From contig JANRBR010000001.1 of assembly GCA_030727405.1 (NCBI GenBank), positions 1-45,155 of the forward strand: a stretch of DNA of 45,155 nt, written 5' to 3'. This document shows, in pieces, positions 27,299 to 36,318 of this stretch. Source of the DNA: Crocinitomicaceae bacterium. GTDB taxonomy: Bacteria > Bacteroidota > Bacteroidia > Flavobacteriales_D > Crocinitomicaceae. Position 1 is the stretch's first letter, and every line of letters starts with the position of its first letter. The notes below the pieces were generated by a model. It worked only from the letters and a program-made list of their open reading frames with translations, was not told where the DNA came from and ran no database searches. The translations under genes were made by a program, and so were the position numbers.

Positions 27299-27778
27299 AT
27301 GTCAGAACAAATATTCATTTCTGGTCAAACCAAGCAAGAAAAATACGCCGCATTATTGCCGCAAATTCATGCCCTCACAGCTTCTGAATCCTCCATGATT
27401 TCGAATCTTGCAAATACTTGTGCGGCCTTGAAAGAAGTATTTGATTTCTTTTGGGTTGGATTTTATTTGGTGGACGGAGATCAACTTGTTTTGGGTCCAT
27501 TCCAGGGTCCTGTTGCGTGCACTAGGGTCGCGTTTGGAAAAGGGGTTTGTGGTACTGCATGGAAAGATAAAGAAGTTCAACTTGTTCCTGATGTTGATTT
27601 ATTTCCTGGACACATTGCATGTAGCTCCTTATCGAAAAGTGAGGTAGTGATTCCAATGATGAAAGAAAATCAAGTCATCGGTGTATTGGATGTGGATAGT
27701 ACGCAACTGAATGACTTTGATGCAGTAGATGTCAAATTTTTATCTGAACTTTGTACATGGCTCGTTTCCTTGCATTAG
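27299..27778 (+). CDS. Free methionine-(R)-sulfoxide reductase (GAF domain)
   Basis: A 159-residue single GAF-domain protein. Three conserved cysteines are C74 (GPVACTRV), C84 (GKGVCGTAW) and C108 (HIACSS), the catalytic and resolving set of fRMsr (YebR type), with the FWVGFYL and EVVIPM core strands. The enzyme reduces free methionine-R-sulfoxide using thioredoxin. It is first in a probable plus-strand operon and overlaps the start of the following lipoprotein by 22 bases. No clear -7 consensus precedes it. Confidence 0.88.
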   Translation: MSEQIFISGQTKQEKYAALLPQIHALTASESSMISNLANTCAALKEVFDFFWVGFYLVDGDQLVLGPFQGPVACTRVAFGKGVCGTAWKDKEVQLVPDVDLFPGHIACSSLSKSEVVIPMMKENQVIGVLDVDSTQLNDFDAVDVKFLSELCTWLVSLH

Positions 27779-29286
27779 TTTGTGTTCTAACACTGCTCGC
27801 TTCTTGCGGACAAATCGGTACCATTTCCGGTGGACCTAAGGATGAGATTGCACCACAAATTACTTCGAGTAATTTATCCGATAAACAAACAAACTTCAAA
27901 GAACAACTCATTGAATTTACCTTTGATGAATACGTGGTATTGAATAAACCAATGGAACAAATCGTTCTGGTTCCCGCGGATTCAAAACTTGAAAGTAAAC
28001 TTTCAAAAAAAACACTCAGCATATCCATCGCAGATACCCTTCAAAAAAACACGACGTATACCTTGTACCTCAATGCTGCTGTAAAAGATGTCAGTGAAGG
28101 AAATGACTCTTTAATGAAATTTACCTTTTCCACTGGACAAGCTTTGGATTCACTTGCATTTCATGTGAGGGTTTATGACGCCTTCACCAAAGCATGGATA
28201 CCGAAAGTGACGATTGGACTTTATCCCAAGTTTGAAGATGAGGTTCCGAGGTATTTTACTCAGAGCAAAGAAGATGGGTTTGCACACTTTGAGGCATTGC
28301 GATCAGGAGCATACTTCGTCAAAGCATTTGTCGATAAAAATCAAGACTTGCGCATTCAGAAGGATGAAGTTCAAGGTTACCTATGGGAAAGTGTACAATT
28401 AAACACAGAGCAAAAAGATACCATCGTATTTTCAATGTCTCTTCCAGAACAAGCAGACAAAATTAAAAATGCACGCCTCATTCCACCTGGAATTATTGGC
28501 GTTCACGTTCCATCAGAAAACGCGCAATCTCAAATTCAACTTAATGGAAAACAGCTCGGTATAAATGAATTGATTGGAATTGGCGAGGACAGTTTATTGG
28601 TTTCGATTGGAGAAGAGAAGGAAATTGATTTACAACTGATCATTGCAGGGGATACGACACATGTCCGGAATACCCCCAAGCAACAAGCGACAAAAATCGC
28701 CGTTCAATACATCGAAAAAGAAGGGCTGCAAGATCGCTTCTTCCTAAGCTGTACTGATTTCATTCAGTGGATTGATACGAGCAAACTAAAATTGAGGGAT
28801 TTGAACGACAGTAGCCTCGTAGGATATGAAGTAAATTTCCTTGCGAATGCATTCGAAATCCGCCCAAAGAAATACGCGAAAAAATACCAATTAACCCTGG
28901 AGGCAGGAGCCATTCTTGGAAAAACCACGAATCTCTCAAGTAAATTTCAAAGAGAAATTAATTGGAAACAAGATCGGGACTTCGGCGATTTAACGGTTCA
29001 ATTATCGGATACGGTGAATGCGGGAATCATTCAAGTCATTGAAAAAAACAACGTGATTCGAACAATGGCATTTCATCAGACGGATAAAATCAGTCTTCCT
29101 GATTTACTACCTGGAGAATACACCTTTAAAGTCATCATAGACCTGAACAACAATGGAAAATGGGACCCAATCAATCCGGAAACGAAAACAAATGCAGAGC
29201 AAGTGTTGTTATTCAATACACCTGTCAAAATAAGAACCAATTGGGAGGTGGAAGTCAACTTTGACCTTCAATCAAATCAACTTTAA
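27757..29286 (+). CDS. Ig-like domain lipoprotein
   Basis: A 509-residue protein from the ATG at 27757 (a TTG two codons earlier is possible). It begins with a lipoprotein signal ending LLASC (C17) followed by GQIGTISGGPKDEIAPQI, the typical start of the Bacteroidota 'Ig-like domain-containing protein' family. A Big_5-like beta domain follows (about 28-130, FTFDEYVVLN..TYTLYLNAAVKDVSEGN). A second region has a carboxypeptidase-like surface domain, and a third similar beta domain lies near the end (FKVIIDLNNNGKWDP). It is probably an envelope-attached structural or binding protein. Function is unknown. Confidence 0.82.
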   Translation: MARFLALVCVLTLLASCGQIGTISGGPKDEIAPQITSSNLSDKQTNFKEQLIEFTFDEYVVLNKPMEQIVLVPADSKLESKLSKKTLSISIADTLQKNTTYTLYLNAAVKDVSEGNDSLMKFTFSTGQALDSLAFHVRVYDAFTKAWIPKVTIGLYPKFEDEVPRYFTQSKEDGFAHFEALRSGAYFVKAFVDKNQDLRIQKDEVQGYLWESVQLNTEQKDTIVFSMSLPEQADKIKNARLIPPGIIGVHVPSENAQSQIQLNGKQLGINELIGIGEDSLLVSIGEEKEIDLQLIIAGDTTHVRNTPKQQATKIAVQYIEKEGLQDRFFLSCTDFIQWIDTSKLKLRDLNDSSLVGYEVNFLANAFEIRPKKYAKKYQLTLEAGAILGKTTNLSSKFQREINWKQDRDFGDLTVQLSDTVNAGIIQVIEKNNVIRTMAFHQTDKISLPDLLPGEYTFKVIIDLNNNGKWDPINPETKTNAEQVLLFNTPVKIRTNWEVEVNFDLQSNQL

Positions 29287-29301
29287 TAAAAAAGAAAAAA
29301 T

Positions 29302-30153
29302 ATGAAAAAAATCATTCTCAGTAGTTTCGTGTGTATCTCCTTATTTACACAAGCACAAGTTCAAACGCCAAAAGCAAGTCCAATAGCAAAAGTTGAACAA
29401 CGAGCAGGACTTACAGACATTAGCATTAGTTATTCTCGTCCAGCTGTGAACGGTCGTAAAATTTTTGGTGATTTAATTCCATTTGGCGTACGTTGGAGAT
29501 TAGGTGCAAATGAAAACACTAAAATCACAACAAGTGATGTGTTGATTTTTGGTTCGGATACTTTGCAGGCGGGAACATATGCCTTATTCGCGACACCGAA
29601 TAAAAGTGCTTGGACAATTGATTTTTACACGGAAACAACAAATTGGGGATTGCCAGAAAAATGGGAGGATTCGAAAGTTGCGTTAAGCATTCGTGCAAAC
29701 GTTGAAAAATTGCCTGTTCTTTCTGAAAACCTAACAATTTCGATTGAAAACATGGAATTTAACAGTGCCGTTTTATCCATCTCTTGGGAGAAATCAAAGG
29801 TCTTACTTCCGTTTACTTTGAATACCAAAGAAAAAGTTTTAGCAAGCATCGAAACAACTCTTTCGGGAAGTGCCGTTACCGCAAATGATTACAATCAAGC
29901 AGCTAGTTACTACTTTGCAGAGCAAATTGACATGAAAAAAGCCCTGGAATGGTCGACCAAAGCCGTGGAGATGAAAGGAGTGAGTGCCTATTGGATGACT
30001 AGATTAAAAGCACAAATACAAGCAGCAAATGGTGATTTCAAGGGTGCAATAGAAACAGCGAAAATTTCAATGGCTGCAGCAGAAAAAGACGGTGATCAGA
30101 ACTACGTTAAAATGAATCAAGCATCCATTGAAGAGTGGAGTAAAAAGAACTAA
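29302..30153 (+). CDS. DUF2911 domain secreted protein
   Basis: A 283-residue exported protein with a signal peptide (about 1-18, ending FTQAQ). The DUF2911 domain (about 20-180) has ISISYSRPAVNGRKIFGDLIPFG, WRLGANENTKI and AGTYALFATPN, and is common in Bacteroidota, with no known biochemical role. The C-terminal 90 residues are helical and TPR-like (ALEWSTKAVEM..AIETAKISMAAAEKDG). It sits 15 bases after the Ig-like lipoprotein gene and 2 bases before the EamA transporter gene, in the same operon. Confidence 0.85.
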   Translation: MKKIILSSFVCISLFTQAQVQTPKASPIAKVEQRAGLTDISISYSRPAVNGRKIFGDLIPFGVRWRLGANENTKITTSDVLIFGSDTLQAGTYALFATPNKSAWTIDFYTETTNWGLPEKWEDSKVALSIRANVEKLPVLSENLTISIENMEFNSAVLSISWEKSKVLLPFTLNTKEKVLASIETTLSGSAVTANDYNQAASYYFAEQIDMKKALEWSTKAVEMKGVSAYWMTRLKAQIQAANGDFKGAIETAKISMAAAEKDGDQNYVKMNQASIEEWSKKN

Positions 30154-30155
30154 TT

Positions 30156-31073
30156 TTGATCGAGAAATACCGGTACCATCTTTGGTTGCATGCCATTATT
30201 TTCATGTGGGGATTTACCGGGATTTTAGGTAAACTCATCCACTTAGACGCCCTCATTATTGTTTGGTACCGCGTTGTTATTGCCGCTTCCTTTCTTGCGC
30301 TTTATTTTATCTGGAATAAAAAGTCCTTTTCATTTCCACGAAAACATGCTTGGAAAGTCATATTGGTGGGAATTCTCGTTGCAGGACATTGGATGACTTT
30401 TTATTATAGCATACAGCTATCCACCGCTTCCCTTGGCATATTATGTCTCTCGACTACGACCTTACATGTCACTTGGCTCGAACCCATCGTCATGAAACGA
30501 AAATTTTCTTGGGTCGAATTTCTTTTCGGCTTACTCGTTATTTTCGGCATCTATTTCGTGGCACATAACTTCGGTGAAGGAGAAAGAAAAGCACTATATT
30601 TCGGCTTGTTCTCCGCCTTACTTGCTGCGTGTTTCTCCGTTTTCAATGGTCGATTGGCGAAGGATGTAGAATCTGCACAAATCACCTTGTATGAATTGTT
30701 AAGCGGCATCGTTTTCATCACCATTGTGCTTGGCGCAAGCGGAAAATTAACTTCCGACATGCTAAAAATGACCCTTTCCGATGGATTATGGTTGCTCTTT
30801 CTTGGAGTAGCATGTACATCTTTCGCTTTTTTAATGACGGTAGAAATCGTGAAAAAACTAGGAGCGTTTACGGTTTCACTCAGCATCAATTTAGAACCAG
30901 TCTATACCATCATTTTAGCCATATTCATCTTGAACGAACATAAATTACTTAACGTAAACTTTTACATCGGATCTTTGATCATTATCTTAGTCGTCATTGC
31001 GAATGGCTTTTATAAGAAATGGCAACAACATACACTTCAAAAAACAACAATTACAGAAAATGGAATACAATAA
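30156..31073 (+). CDS. EamA/DMT family transporter
   Basis: A 305-residue inner-membrane protein with about ten hydrophobic helices in two repeated halves. EamA features include IIFMWGFTGILGKLI at the N-terminus and SLSINLEPVYTIILAIFILNE in the last quarter. It is a drug/metabolite exporter type; the substrate is unknown. The start appears to be TTG at 30156, two bases after the previous stop; the only later Met nearby (residue 17) would cut into helix 1. Its 3' end overlaps the aldo/keto reductase gene by 14 bases. Confidence 0.83.
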   Translation: MIEKYRYHLWLHAIIFMWGFTGILGKLIHLDALIIVWYRVVIAASFLALYFIWNKKSFSFPRKHAWKVILVGILVAGHWMTFYYSIQLSTASLGILCLSTTTLHVTWLEPIVMKRKFSWVEFLFGLLVIFGIYFVAHNFGEGERKALYFGLFSALLAACFSVFNGRLAKDVESAQITLYELLSGIVFITIVLGASGKLTSDMLKMTLSDGLWLLFLGVACTSFAFLMTVEIVKKLGAFTVSLSINLEPVYTIILAIFILNEHKLLNVNFYIGSLIIILVVIANGFYKKWQQHTLQKTTITENGIQ

Positions 31074-32043
31074 TCTTGGAAAATCTGGTCTGCAAATCAG
31101 TAGACTTTCATTAGGGTCTTGGTTAACCTTTGGAAAACAAATCGGGGACGATGTCGCAGAACGACTCATGGACATCGCCTATGAAAACGGCATTAATTTC
31201 TTTGACAATGCTGAGATTTATGCACGTGGCAAAAGTGAAGAAGTGATGGGAGCCATCCTAAAAAAGAAAAATTGGTCGCGCGATAGCTACATTGTCAGCA
31301 GCAAAGTGTTTTTTGGAAATGGCGGTCAATTACCAACCCAAAAAGGCTTGAGCAGAAAACATATTTTCGAGGCTTGCGAACAAGCATTGAAGAGGTTTCA
31401 ATTGGATTACCTTGATTTATTTTTATGCCATCGTCCAGACAAACAAACGCCAATCGAAGAAACCGTTTGGTCGATGCATCAATTAATCATGCAAGGTAAA
31501 ATTTTGTACTGGGGAACTTCTGAATGGAGCGCACAAGAGATTATGGAAGCGCACATGTTTGCGAAACAAAATCACTTAATAGGGCCAATTGTGGAACAAC
31601 CTGAGTACAATATGTTTACTCGTCAAAAAGTAGAAGTAGAGTTTTCTCAAATTTATAAGACTGTTGGACTTGGAACGACCATTTGGTCACCGTTGGCAAG
31701 TGGTATTTTAAGTGGGAAATACAACCATGAATTCCCAAGTGATACACGACTTGGAATGGAAGGATTGGATTGGTTGAAAGAAAAAAACTTCACGGTAGAA
31801 CGCATTGATGTCGTAAAAAAACTGAGTGCACTAGCCGCGGATTTAAACATGTCGCTTCCGGTACTCGGGCTTGCTTGGTGTTTGAAGAATCCGAATGTAA
31901 GTACGGTGATTTTAGGCGCTAGCAAAGAACACCAGTTAAAGGAGAATTTAACATCATTAGAAGCCAAAGAAAAATTGACGCCAGAAATCATGGACCAAAT
32001 CGAAGGAATCTTGTCAAACAAACCCGTTCATCCCGATCATTAA
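31060..32043 (+). CDS. Aldo/keto reductase (Kv-beta / AKR6-7-like)
   Basis: A 327-residue NADPH-dependent TIM-barrel reductase from the ATG at 31060 (MEYNNLGKSGL), inside the end of the EamA gene. It has the catalytic set: D and Y in FFDNAEIYARGKSEE, K in SSKVFFG, H in LCHRPD, then GTSEWSAQEI and the NADP-binding GASKEHQLKENL. The pattern is like voltage-gated potassium channel beta subunits and YghZ, so it likely reduces aldehydes or methylglyoxal. It ends the operon that starts at 27299; a promoter for the next gene follows. Confidence 0.87.
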   Translation: MEYNNLGKSGLQISRLSLGSWLTFGKQIGDDVAERLMDIAYENGINFFDNAEIYARGKSEEVMGAILKKKNWSRDSYIVSSKVFFGNGGQLPTQKGLSRKHIFEACEQALKRFQLDYLDLFLCHRPDKQTPIEETVWSMHQLIMQGKILYWGTSEWSAQEIMEAHMFAKQNHLIGPIVEQPEYNMFTRQKVEVEFSQIYKTVGLGTTIWSPLASGILSGKYNHEFPSDTRLGMEGLDWLKEKNFTVERIDVVKKLSALAADLNMSLPVLGLAWCLKNPNVSTVILGASKEHQLKENLTSLEAKEKLTPEIMDQIEGILSNKPVHPDH

Positions 32044-32057
32044 TAAACATTTATTAA
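32040..32057. promoter_or_regulatory. 18-bp AT-rich palindrome upstream of the ferredoxin-NADP reductase promoter
   Basis: TTAATAAA-CA-TTTATTAA is a perfect inverted repeat with 8-bp arms. It starts at the stop codon of the aldo/keto reductase gene and ends 2 bases before the TTG (-33) of the next promoter. It could be an operator for a dimeric repressor or activator. It is also AT-rich enough to arise by chance. Confidence 0.35.
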
Positions 32058-32059
32058 AA

Positions 32060-32091
32060 TTGGCTGTTACCTCTTTAAATCACTAATTTTG
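32060..32091 (+). promoter_or_regulatory. Promoter of the ferredoxin-NADP reductase gene
   Basis: TTG (32060-32062) and TAATTTTG (32084-32091) are 24 bases apart start to start, matching the Bacteroidota -33/-7 layout best of all the promoters here. Twenty bases separate the -7 box from the ATG at 32112. Confidence 0.65.
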
Positions 32092-32111
32092 CAACGCAAT
32101 TTTACAGAAGC

Positions 32112-33122
32112 ATGATCGAAACAGATATCATTATTATAGGCGCTGGTCCAGTAGGACTTTTTACCGTATTTGAGGCCGGACTTTTAAAGTTACGTTGCCA
32201 TTTAATTGATTCATTGCCTCAAGCGGGAGGACAATGTTCTGAAATTTATCCTAAAAAACCCATTTACGATATCCCAGGTTTTCCTTCCATACTTGCGGGA
32301 GAATTGATAGACAATTTAATGGAACAAGCGGCTCCATTCAAACCAGGATTTACACTTGGGGAGGCAGCACTTTCAATTGAAAAAACGGCGGATGAGCAAT
32401 TCATTGTCACTACGGTTAAAGGAACGAAGCACCAAGCACCAATTGTCATGATTGCAGGTGGACTTGGCGTTTTTGAACCAAGAAAACCACCGATTGATGC
32501 CATTGTCGATTTTGAAGACAAAGGAGTGGAATACATCATCAAAGATCCGAGTATTTACCAAGATAAAGTTTGCGTGATAGCAGGTGGAGGTGATTCAGCA
32601 CTCGACTGGTCGATCTATCTTGCAGAGCGAAACATCGCCAAAAAAGTACATTTAGTACACCGAAGCAGCTCTTTCCGTGGACATTTGGATTCTGTTCAAA
32701 AAGTCATCGATATGGCGGAATCTGGACAAATCAACCTCATTACGGAAGCAGAGGTTACTGGTTTATCAGGATCTGGAAAATTAGAAAAAGTGCATGTCAC
32801 GCATCAAAAAAATGGTGAAATCGTGATTGATGCCGATCATTTTATTCCTCTGTTTGGTTTAAAACCAAGCCTTGGGCCGATTGCCGATTGGGGTCTAGAA
32901 ATTGAAAAAAGTGCAATCAAAGTAAACACATTGGATTATTCGACAAATATTCCCGGAATCTATGCGATTGGAGATGTGAATACGTACGAAAACAAATTGA
33001 AGTTGATTTTATGTGGCTTCCACGAAGGAACACTAGCCGTTCAATCAGCCTTTGCACGCATTCATCCAGAGAAAAAGAATGTATTGAAATATACCACCGT
33101 AAATGGTGTGCAAGGATTTTAA
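32112..33122 (+). CDS. Thioredoxin-reductase-like ferredoxin-NADP reductase
   Basis: A 336-residue FAD/NAD(P) flavoprotein of the YumC/bacterial FNR type. It has FAD motif GAGPVG (10-15), LPQAGGQCSEIYPKKPIYDIPGF, the nucleotide-binding CVIAGGGDSALDW and C-terminal FAD contact IYAIGDV. The CxxC pair of true thioredoxin reductases is missing at the expected place, which supports ferredoxin or flavodoxin as partner. It moves electrons between NADPH and ferredoxin in the cytosol. It has its own promoter and an upstream palindrome. Alternative: another TrxR-like oxidoreductase. Confidence 0.87.
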   Translation: MIETDIIIIGAGPVGLFTVFEAGLLKLRCHLIDSLPQAGGQCSEIYPKKPIYDIPGFPSILAGELIDNLMEQAAPFKPGFTLGEAALSIEKTADEQFIVTTVKGTKHQAPIVMIAGGLGVFEPRKPPIDAIVDFEDKGVEYIIKDPSIYQDKVCVIAGGGDSALDWSIYLAERNIAKKVHLVHRSSSFRGHLDSVQKVIDMAESGQINLITEAEVTGLSGSGKLEKVHVTHQKNGEIVIDADHFIPLFGLKPSLGPIADWGLEIEKSAIKVNTLDYSTNIPGIYAIGDVNTYENKLKLILCGFHEGTLAVQSAFARIHPEKKNVLKYTTVNGVQGF

Positions 33123-33150
33123 TTGACTTTTAAAATTCCCTTGAAAAAAG

Positions 33151-33158
33151 TAACTTTG
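33151..33158 (+). promoter_or_regulatory. -7 box for the histidine kinase gene
   Basis: TAACTTTG matches TAnnTTTG, with only 5 bases before the ATG at 33164, so the mRNA would be leaderless or nearly so. Confidence 0.5.
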
Positions 33159-33163
33159 TTCAG

Positions 33164-34507
33164 ATGAATCGCTGGACCGTTAATTCCGTTGTTGTACTTG
33201 GATTGGTTTCCATTTTCAGTATCTTATTGGTGCAATTCGTTTGGATGCGCAGCACCGTTGAGATGCAGGCAAAGAACATCGCCATTCAAGAAAAGGAAGA
33301 TAGCCTGAATTTGCGCGAATTTTCCCAACAAGCACACAACGCTTTGAGGGATGTTTTGAAACAAGTTTCCCCTGATCATCCAGACCACACCGATTTGTAT
33401 GGTGCCATCAAACAAATCAAAAGCAACCACTTTACCGTTGATTTTACGGAAGAATTACAACCTTTCTACCTAGAAACATTGCTCAAAAAAGAGCTTTACC
33501 ATCAGAACATTCACCAAGATTTCGTCTATGGTATTTACGATTGTTTTACCGATTCAATTGTACTTGGGAACCTGATTAAATTTACGAAAGATTCCTTGTA
33601 TGCCGATTCAAAACATGGGTTACCCGGTCTTACACCTGAGTCATTAAACCTGAAAAAAGACGGACACTATTTCACCGTATATTTTCCCAATGTAAAACCA
33701 AAACCCTTAGAAGCAGCATCCTTTGTTTCACCCTGGGTTTATTTGATCATTATCATCTTATTCGTTATTGTATTCTTTGCCTTTAGCTTGGGAATCATCA
33801 TTCGTCAGAAAAAATTATCCGAAGTGAAAACGGATTTTATTAACAACATGACGCATGAATTAAAAACACCTATTTCAACGATTAGTCTTTCGAGTGAAAT
33901 GTTGCTCAGAATGGATTTTGATGCGGACAACCAAGAAAAAATTCGGAAGTATGCCAACATCATCTACAAGGAAAACAAACGACTCGAAAATCAAGTAGAA
34001 CGAGTCTTGAATGTTGCGAAATTGGATAAGGACCAGGTTGTATTAGACAAAGAAGCATTCAATGTGCATGAGTTACTGTTGGAAGTGAAAGAGAATTTCG
34101 AATTCAATCAGACGGAAACCGGTGGAATGATTTCATTGAACTGTGAAGCAGAAACATTTGAAATTCAAGCGGATTCAGTACACATGACAAACGTTGTGTA
34201 TAATTTGTTGGACAATGCGATTAAATATTGCAATGGAAAAGCTCATATTCAAGTAAAAACCTTCAATGAAAGAAATGGCTTAACCCTTGAAATTACGGAC
34301 AATGGTATTGGGATAAAAAAAGAAGACATTCGACTGATTTTTGATAAGTTCTACCGCGTTCCTACCGGAAATGTGCACGATGTAAAAGGATTTGGACTTG
34401 GTTTGTTTTACGTGAAATTAATCATTGATGCACATCAAGGAAAAATAGATGTGAAAAGTACTGTCGGCAAAGGAACCACCTTCACCATTTGGTTACCTCT
34501 TCTGTGA
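33164..34507 (+). CDS. Transmembrane sensor histidine kinase (orphan)
   Basis: A 447-residue kinase with a transmembrane helix near 7-28, a periplasmic sensor of about 160 residues that I do not recognise, a second helix (about 190-213), and a cytoplasmic HisKA domain with NNMTHELKTP (phospho-acceptor H231). A HATPase domain follows with N box (VYNLLDNAIKY), G1 box (DNGIGI) and G2 (GFGLGLFYVK). No response regulator lies next to it in the window: the FNR precedes it and a convergent gene follows. The signal is unknown. Confidence 0.92.
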   Translation: MNRWTVNSVVVLGLVSIFSILLVQFVWMRSTVEMQAKNIAIQEKEDSLNLREFSQQAHNALRDVLKQVSPDHPDHTDLYGAIKQIKSNHFTVDFTEELQPFYLETLLKKELYHQNIHQDFVYGIYDCFTDSIVLGNLIKFTKDSLYADSKHGLPGLTPESLNLKKDGHYFTVYFPNVKPKPLEAASFVSPWVYLIIIILFVIVFFAFSLGIIIRQKKLSEVKTDFINNMTHELKTPISTISLSSEMLLRMDFDADNQEKIRKYANIIYKENKRLENQVERVLNVAKLDKDQVVLDKEAFNVHELLLEVKENFEFNQTETGGMISLNCEAETFEIQADSVHMTNVVYNLLDNAIKYCNGKAHIQVKTFNERNGLTLEITDNGIGIKKEDIRLIFDKFYRVPTGNVHDVKGFGLGLFYVKLIIDAHQGKIDVKSTVGKGTTFTIWLPLL

Positions 34508-34894
34508 TTTTATGCGTATTAGTAGAACATCGGGCTGAGGAAAAACACCTTTCCGTAGCAAGGTTTTTTTGGAAGGATTTAAAACCAAGCGTTCATCGAT
34601 TCCAGAGTTTTCCCGCGGCATAAAAAGAAATATTTCTTTAGACTGAGCGGATGCTTCTGTCGTATAGGCACCTGAAATATTCATGGATCCAATGCTTAGA
34701 AACAAACTGTCTTTATGCAAGGTGATTTTGATTATCGCTGGGCCTATTTCAATTTTATCTTGACCTAACATCGCGGAGTAAGCAGGGATTTGACCTTGAT
34801 AGGTTTTAAAATGCTTCCTTTTTATACGTGCAGATTGTGCCGAAACTTCTTGGAAGAAAAAACTTAAAAATGTGAAGGCGAAGATCCATTTCAT
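34493..34894 (-). CDS. Small secreted protein, unknown
   Basis: I do not recognise this 133-residue protein. The ATG at 34894 gives a signal peptide (about 1-20, ending EVSAQ). A longer frame to 35029 would run into the thyA start region and has no signal. The mature part begins basic (SARIKRKHFKTYQGQ) and then has alternating beta segments (AIIKITLHKDSLFLSIGSMNISG). It ends with FPQPDVLLIRIKSQKR. It overlaps the end of the histidine kinase gene by 15 bases, tail to tail, and diverges from thyA. Confidence 0.65.
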   Translation of the reverse strand: MKWIFAFTFLSFFFQEVSAQSARIKRKHFKTYQGQIPAYSAMLGQDKIEIGPAIIKITLHKDSLFLSIGSMNISGAYTTEASAQSKEIFLFMPRENSGIDERLVLNPSKKTLLRKGVFPQPDVLLIRIKSQKR

Positions 34895-35014
34895 ACACGA
34901 AAATAAACATTTACTTTGGAACGATAAGAATTGGAGAAATCTCAATGAAATGAAAGAAATGTTACACGTCAAAAGTAAAATTTTGGCTATTTTAGCGCTA
35001 ATCTTCACGTTCAC

Positions 35015-35809
35015 ATGAAACAATACCACGATTTATTACAACACATCCTTGATCACGGCGTCAAAAAAGAGGACCGCACAGGAACTGGAACCATCTCTGT
35101 TTTCGGCTACCAGATGCGTTACAACTTACAGGAAGGATTTCCTTGCTTAACGACAAAAAAATTACACCTTCGTTCGATCATTCATGAATTGTTGTGGTTT
35201 TTGAAAGGAGATACGAACATTCAATACTTAAAGGAGAACAATGTCTCTATTTGGGATGAATGGGCGGATGAGAATGGTAATTTAGGTCCAGTTTATGGCT
35301 CACAGTGGAGAAGTTGGCCGGCGGCTGATGGAAGACACATCGATCAAATTAAGCAAGTGATCGATCAAATCAAAAACAATCCAGATTCAAGAAGAATCAT
35401 CGTTTCAGCTTGGAACGTAGGAGAAATTGATAAAATGGCCTTGCCTCCTTGTCATGCCTTTTTTCAATTTTACGTCGCTGATGGCAAATTAAGTTGTCAA
35501 TTATACCAACGAAGTGCCGATACTTTTTTAGGCGTGCCATTCAACATTGCATCGTACGCACTGCTCACCATGATGATGGCACAAGTTTGTGGCCTACAAG
35601 CAGGTGATTTTGTCCATACCCTGGGAGATGCACACTTATATTCAAATCACATAGAACAAGCTCAATTGCAATTAACGCGGGATTTCAGAGCTTTGCCAAC
35701 CATGAAGATGAATCCTTCTGTTACCGATTTATTTGATTTTACCTACGAAGATTTTGAATTGTGTAATTATAATCCGCATCCACACATTAAAGCAGCGGTA
35801 GCGATCTAA
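35015..35809 (+). CDS. thyA: Thymidylate synthase
   Basis: Makes dTMP from dUMP with methylene-THF, releasing DHF. The 264-residue protein, the same length as E. coli ThyA, has DRTGTGT near residue 20, catalytic C146 in [12 protein letters not shown], the [22 protein letters not shown] dUMP site (seen in shorter pieces) and HTLGDAHLY. It is followed directly by folA, with TAATG overlap of one base, which recycles the DHF produced here. Confidence 0.96.
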   Translation: MKQYHDLLQHILDHGVKKEDRTGTGTISVFGYQMRYNLQEGFPCLTTKKLHLRSIIHELLWFLKGDTNIQYLKENNVSIWDEWADENGNLGPVYGSQWRSWPAADGRHIDQIKQVIDQIKNNPDSRRIIVSAWNVGEIDKMALPPCHAFFQFYVADGKLSCQLYQRSADTFLGVPFNIASYALLTMMMAQVCGLQAGDFVHTLGDAHLYSNHIEQAQLQLTRDFRALPTMKMNPSVTDLFDFTYEDFELCNYNPHPHIKAAVAI

Positions 35810-36318
35810 TGAAAACAGCCCTAATTGTTGCCATGGATTCCGAACGTGGTATCGGAAAAAACAATGACTTAATGTGGCATTTGCCCAAGGACATGCAGTT
35901 TTTCAAAGACACAACTCAAGGTCAAATTGTTGTCATGGGACGTAAAAACTACGATAGCATACCTGAAAAATACCGTCCGCTTCCGAACCGCTTAAACGTT
36001 GTGCTGACGCGAAACAATGAATTCAACGCACCGGATTGCCTTGTCTTTCATTCATTGGAAGATTGTATGTCCTATTTCAAGGACGAAAAAGAGCGTACGC
36101 TTTTTATCATTGGTGGCGGAGAAATTTACCGAATGGCGATTGAATCGAACATCGTAGACGAAATGTACATTACACATGTGCATCACTCATATGAAGCGGA
36201 AACTTTTTTCCCTGAATTTGATGCCGCTCTGTGGAAAAGCAGCTTGCTCTTTCAACAAGAAATTGACGAAAAACACGAGGCGGCATTCACGGTTCGCAAA
36301 TACACAAAAGTCGATTAG
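35809..36318 (+). CDS. folA: Dihydrofolate reductase
   Basis: Reduces DHF to THF with NADPH, completing the thymidylate cycle. The 169-residue protein has MDSERGIGKNNDLMWHLPKD (acidic residue at 28 in the active site), VVMGRKNYDSIP, LNVVLTRN and FIIGGGEIYRMAI. Length fits chromosomal DHFR. It is translationally coupled to thyA. Its last four bases overlap the stop of rsmE on the opposite strand. Confidence 0.95.
   Translation: MKTALIVAMDSERGIGKNNDLMWHLPKDMQFFKDTTQGQIVVMGRKNYDSIPEKYRPLPNRLNVVLTRNNEFNAPDCLVFHSLEDCMSYFKDEKERTLFIIGGGEIYRMAIESNIVDEMYITHVHHSYEAETFFPEFDAALWKSSLLFQQEIDEKHEAAFTVRKYTKVD

Noticed and set aside
34895..35029. N-terminal extension of the small secreted protein at 34493-34894
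   Set aside because: The extension would overlap the thyA start and hide the signal peptide; the ATG at 34894 is a better start.
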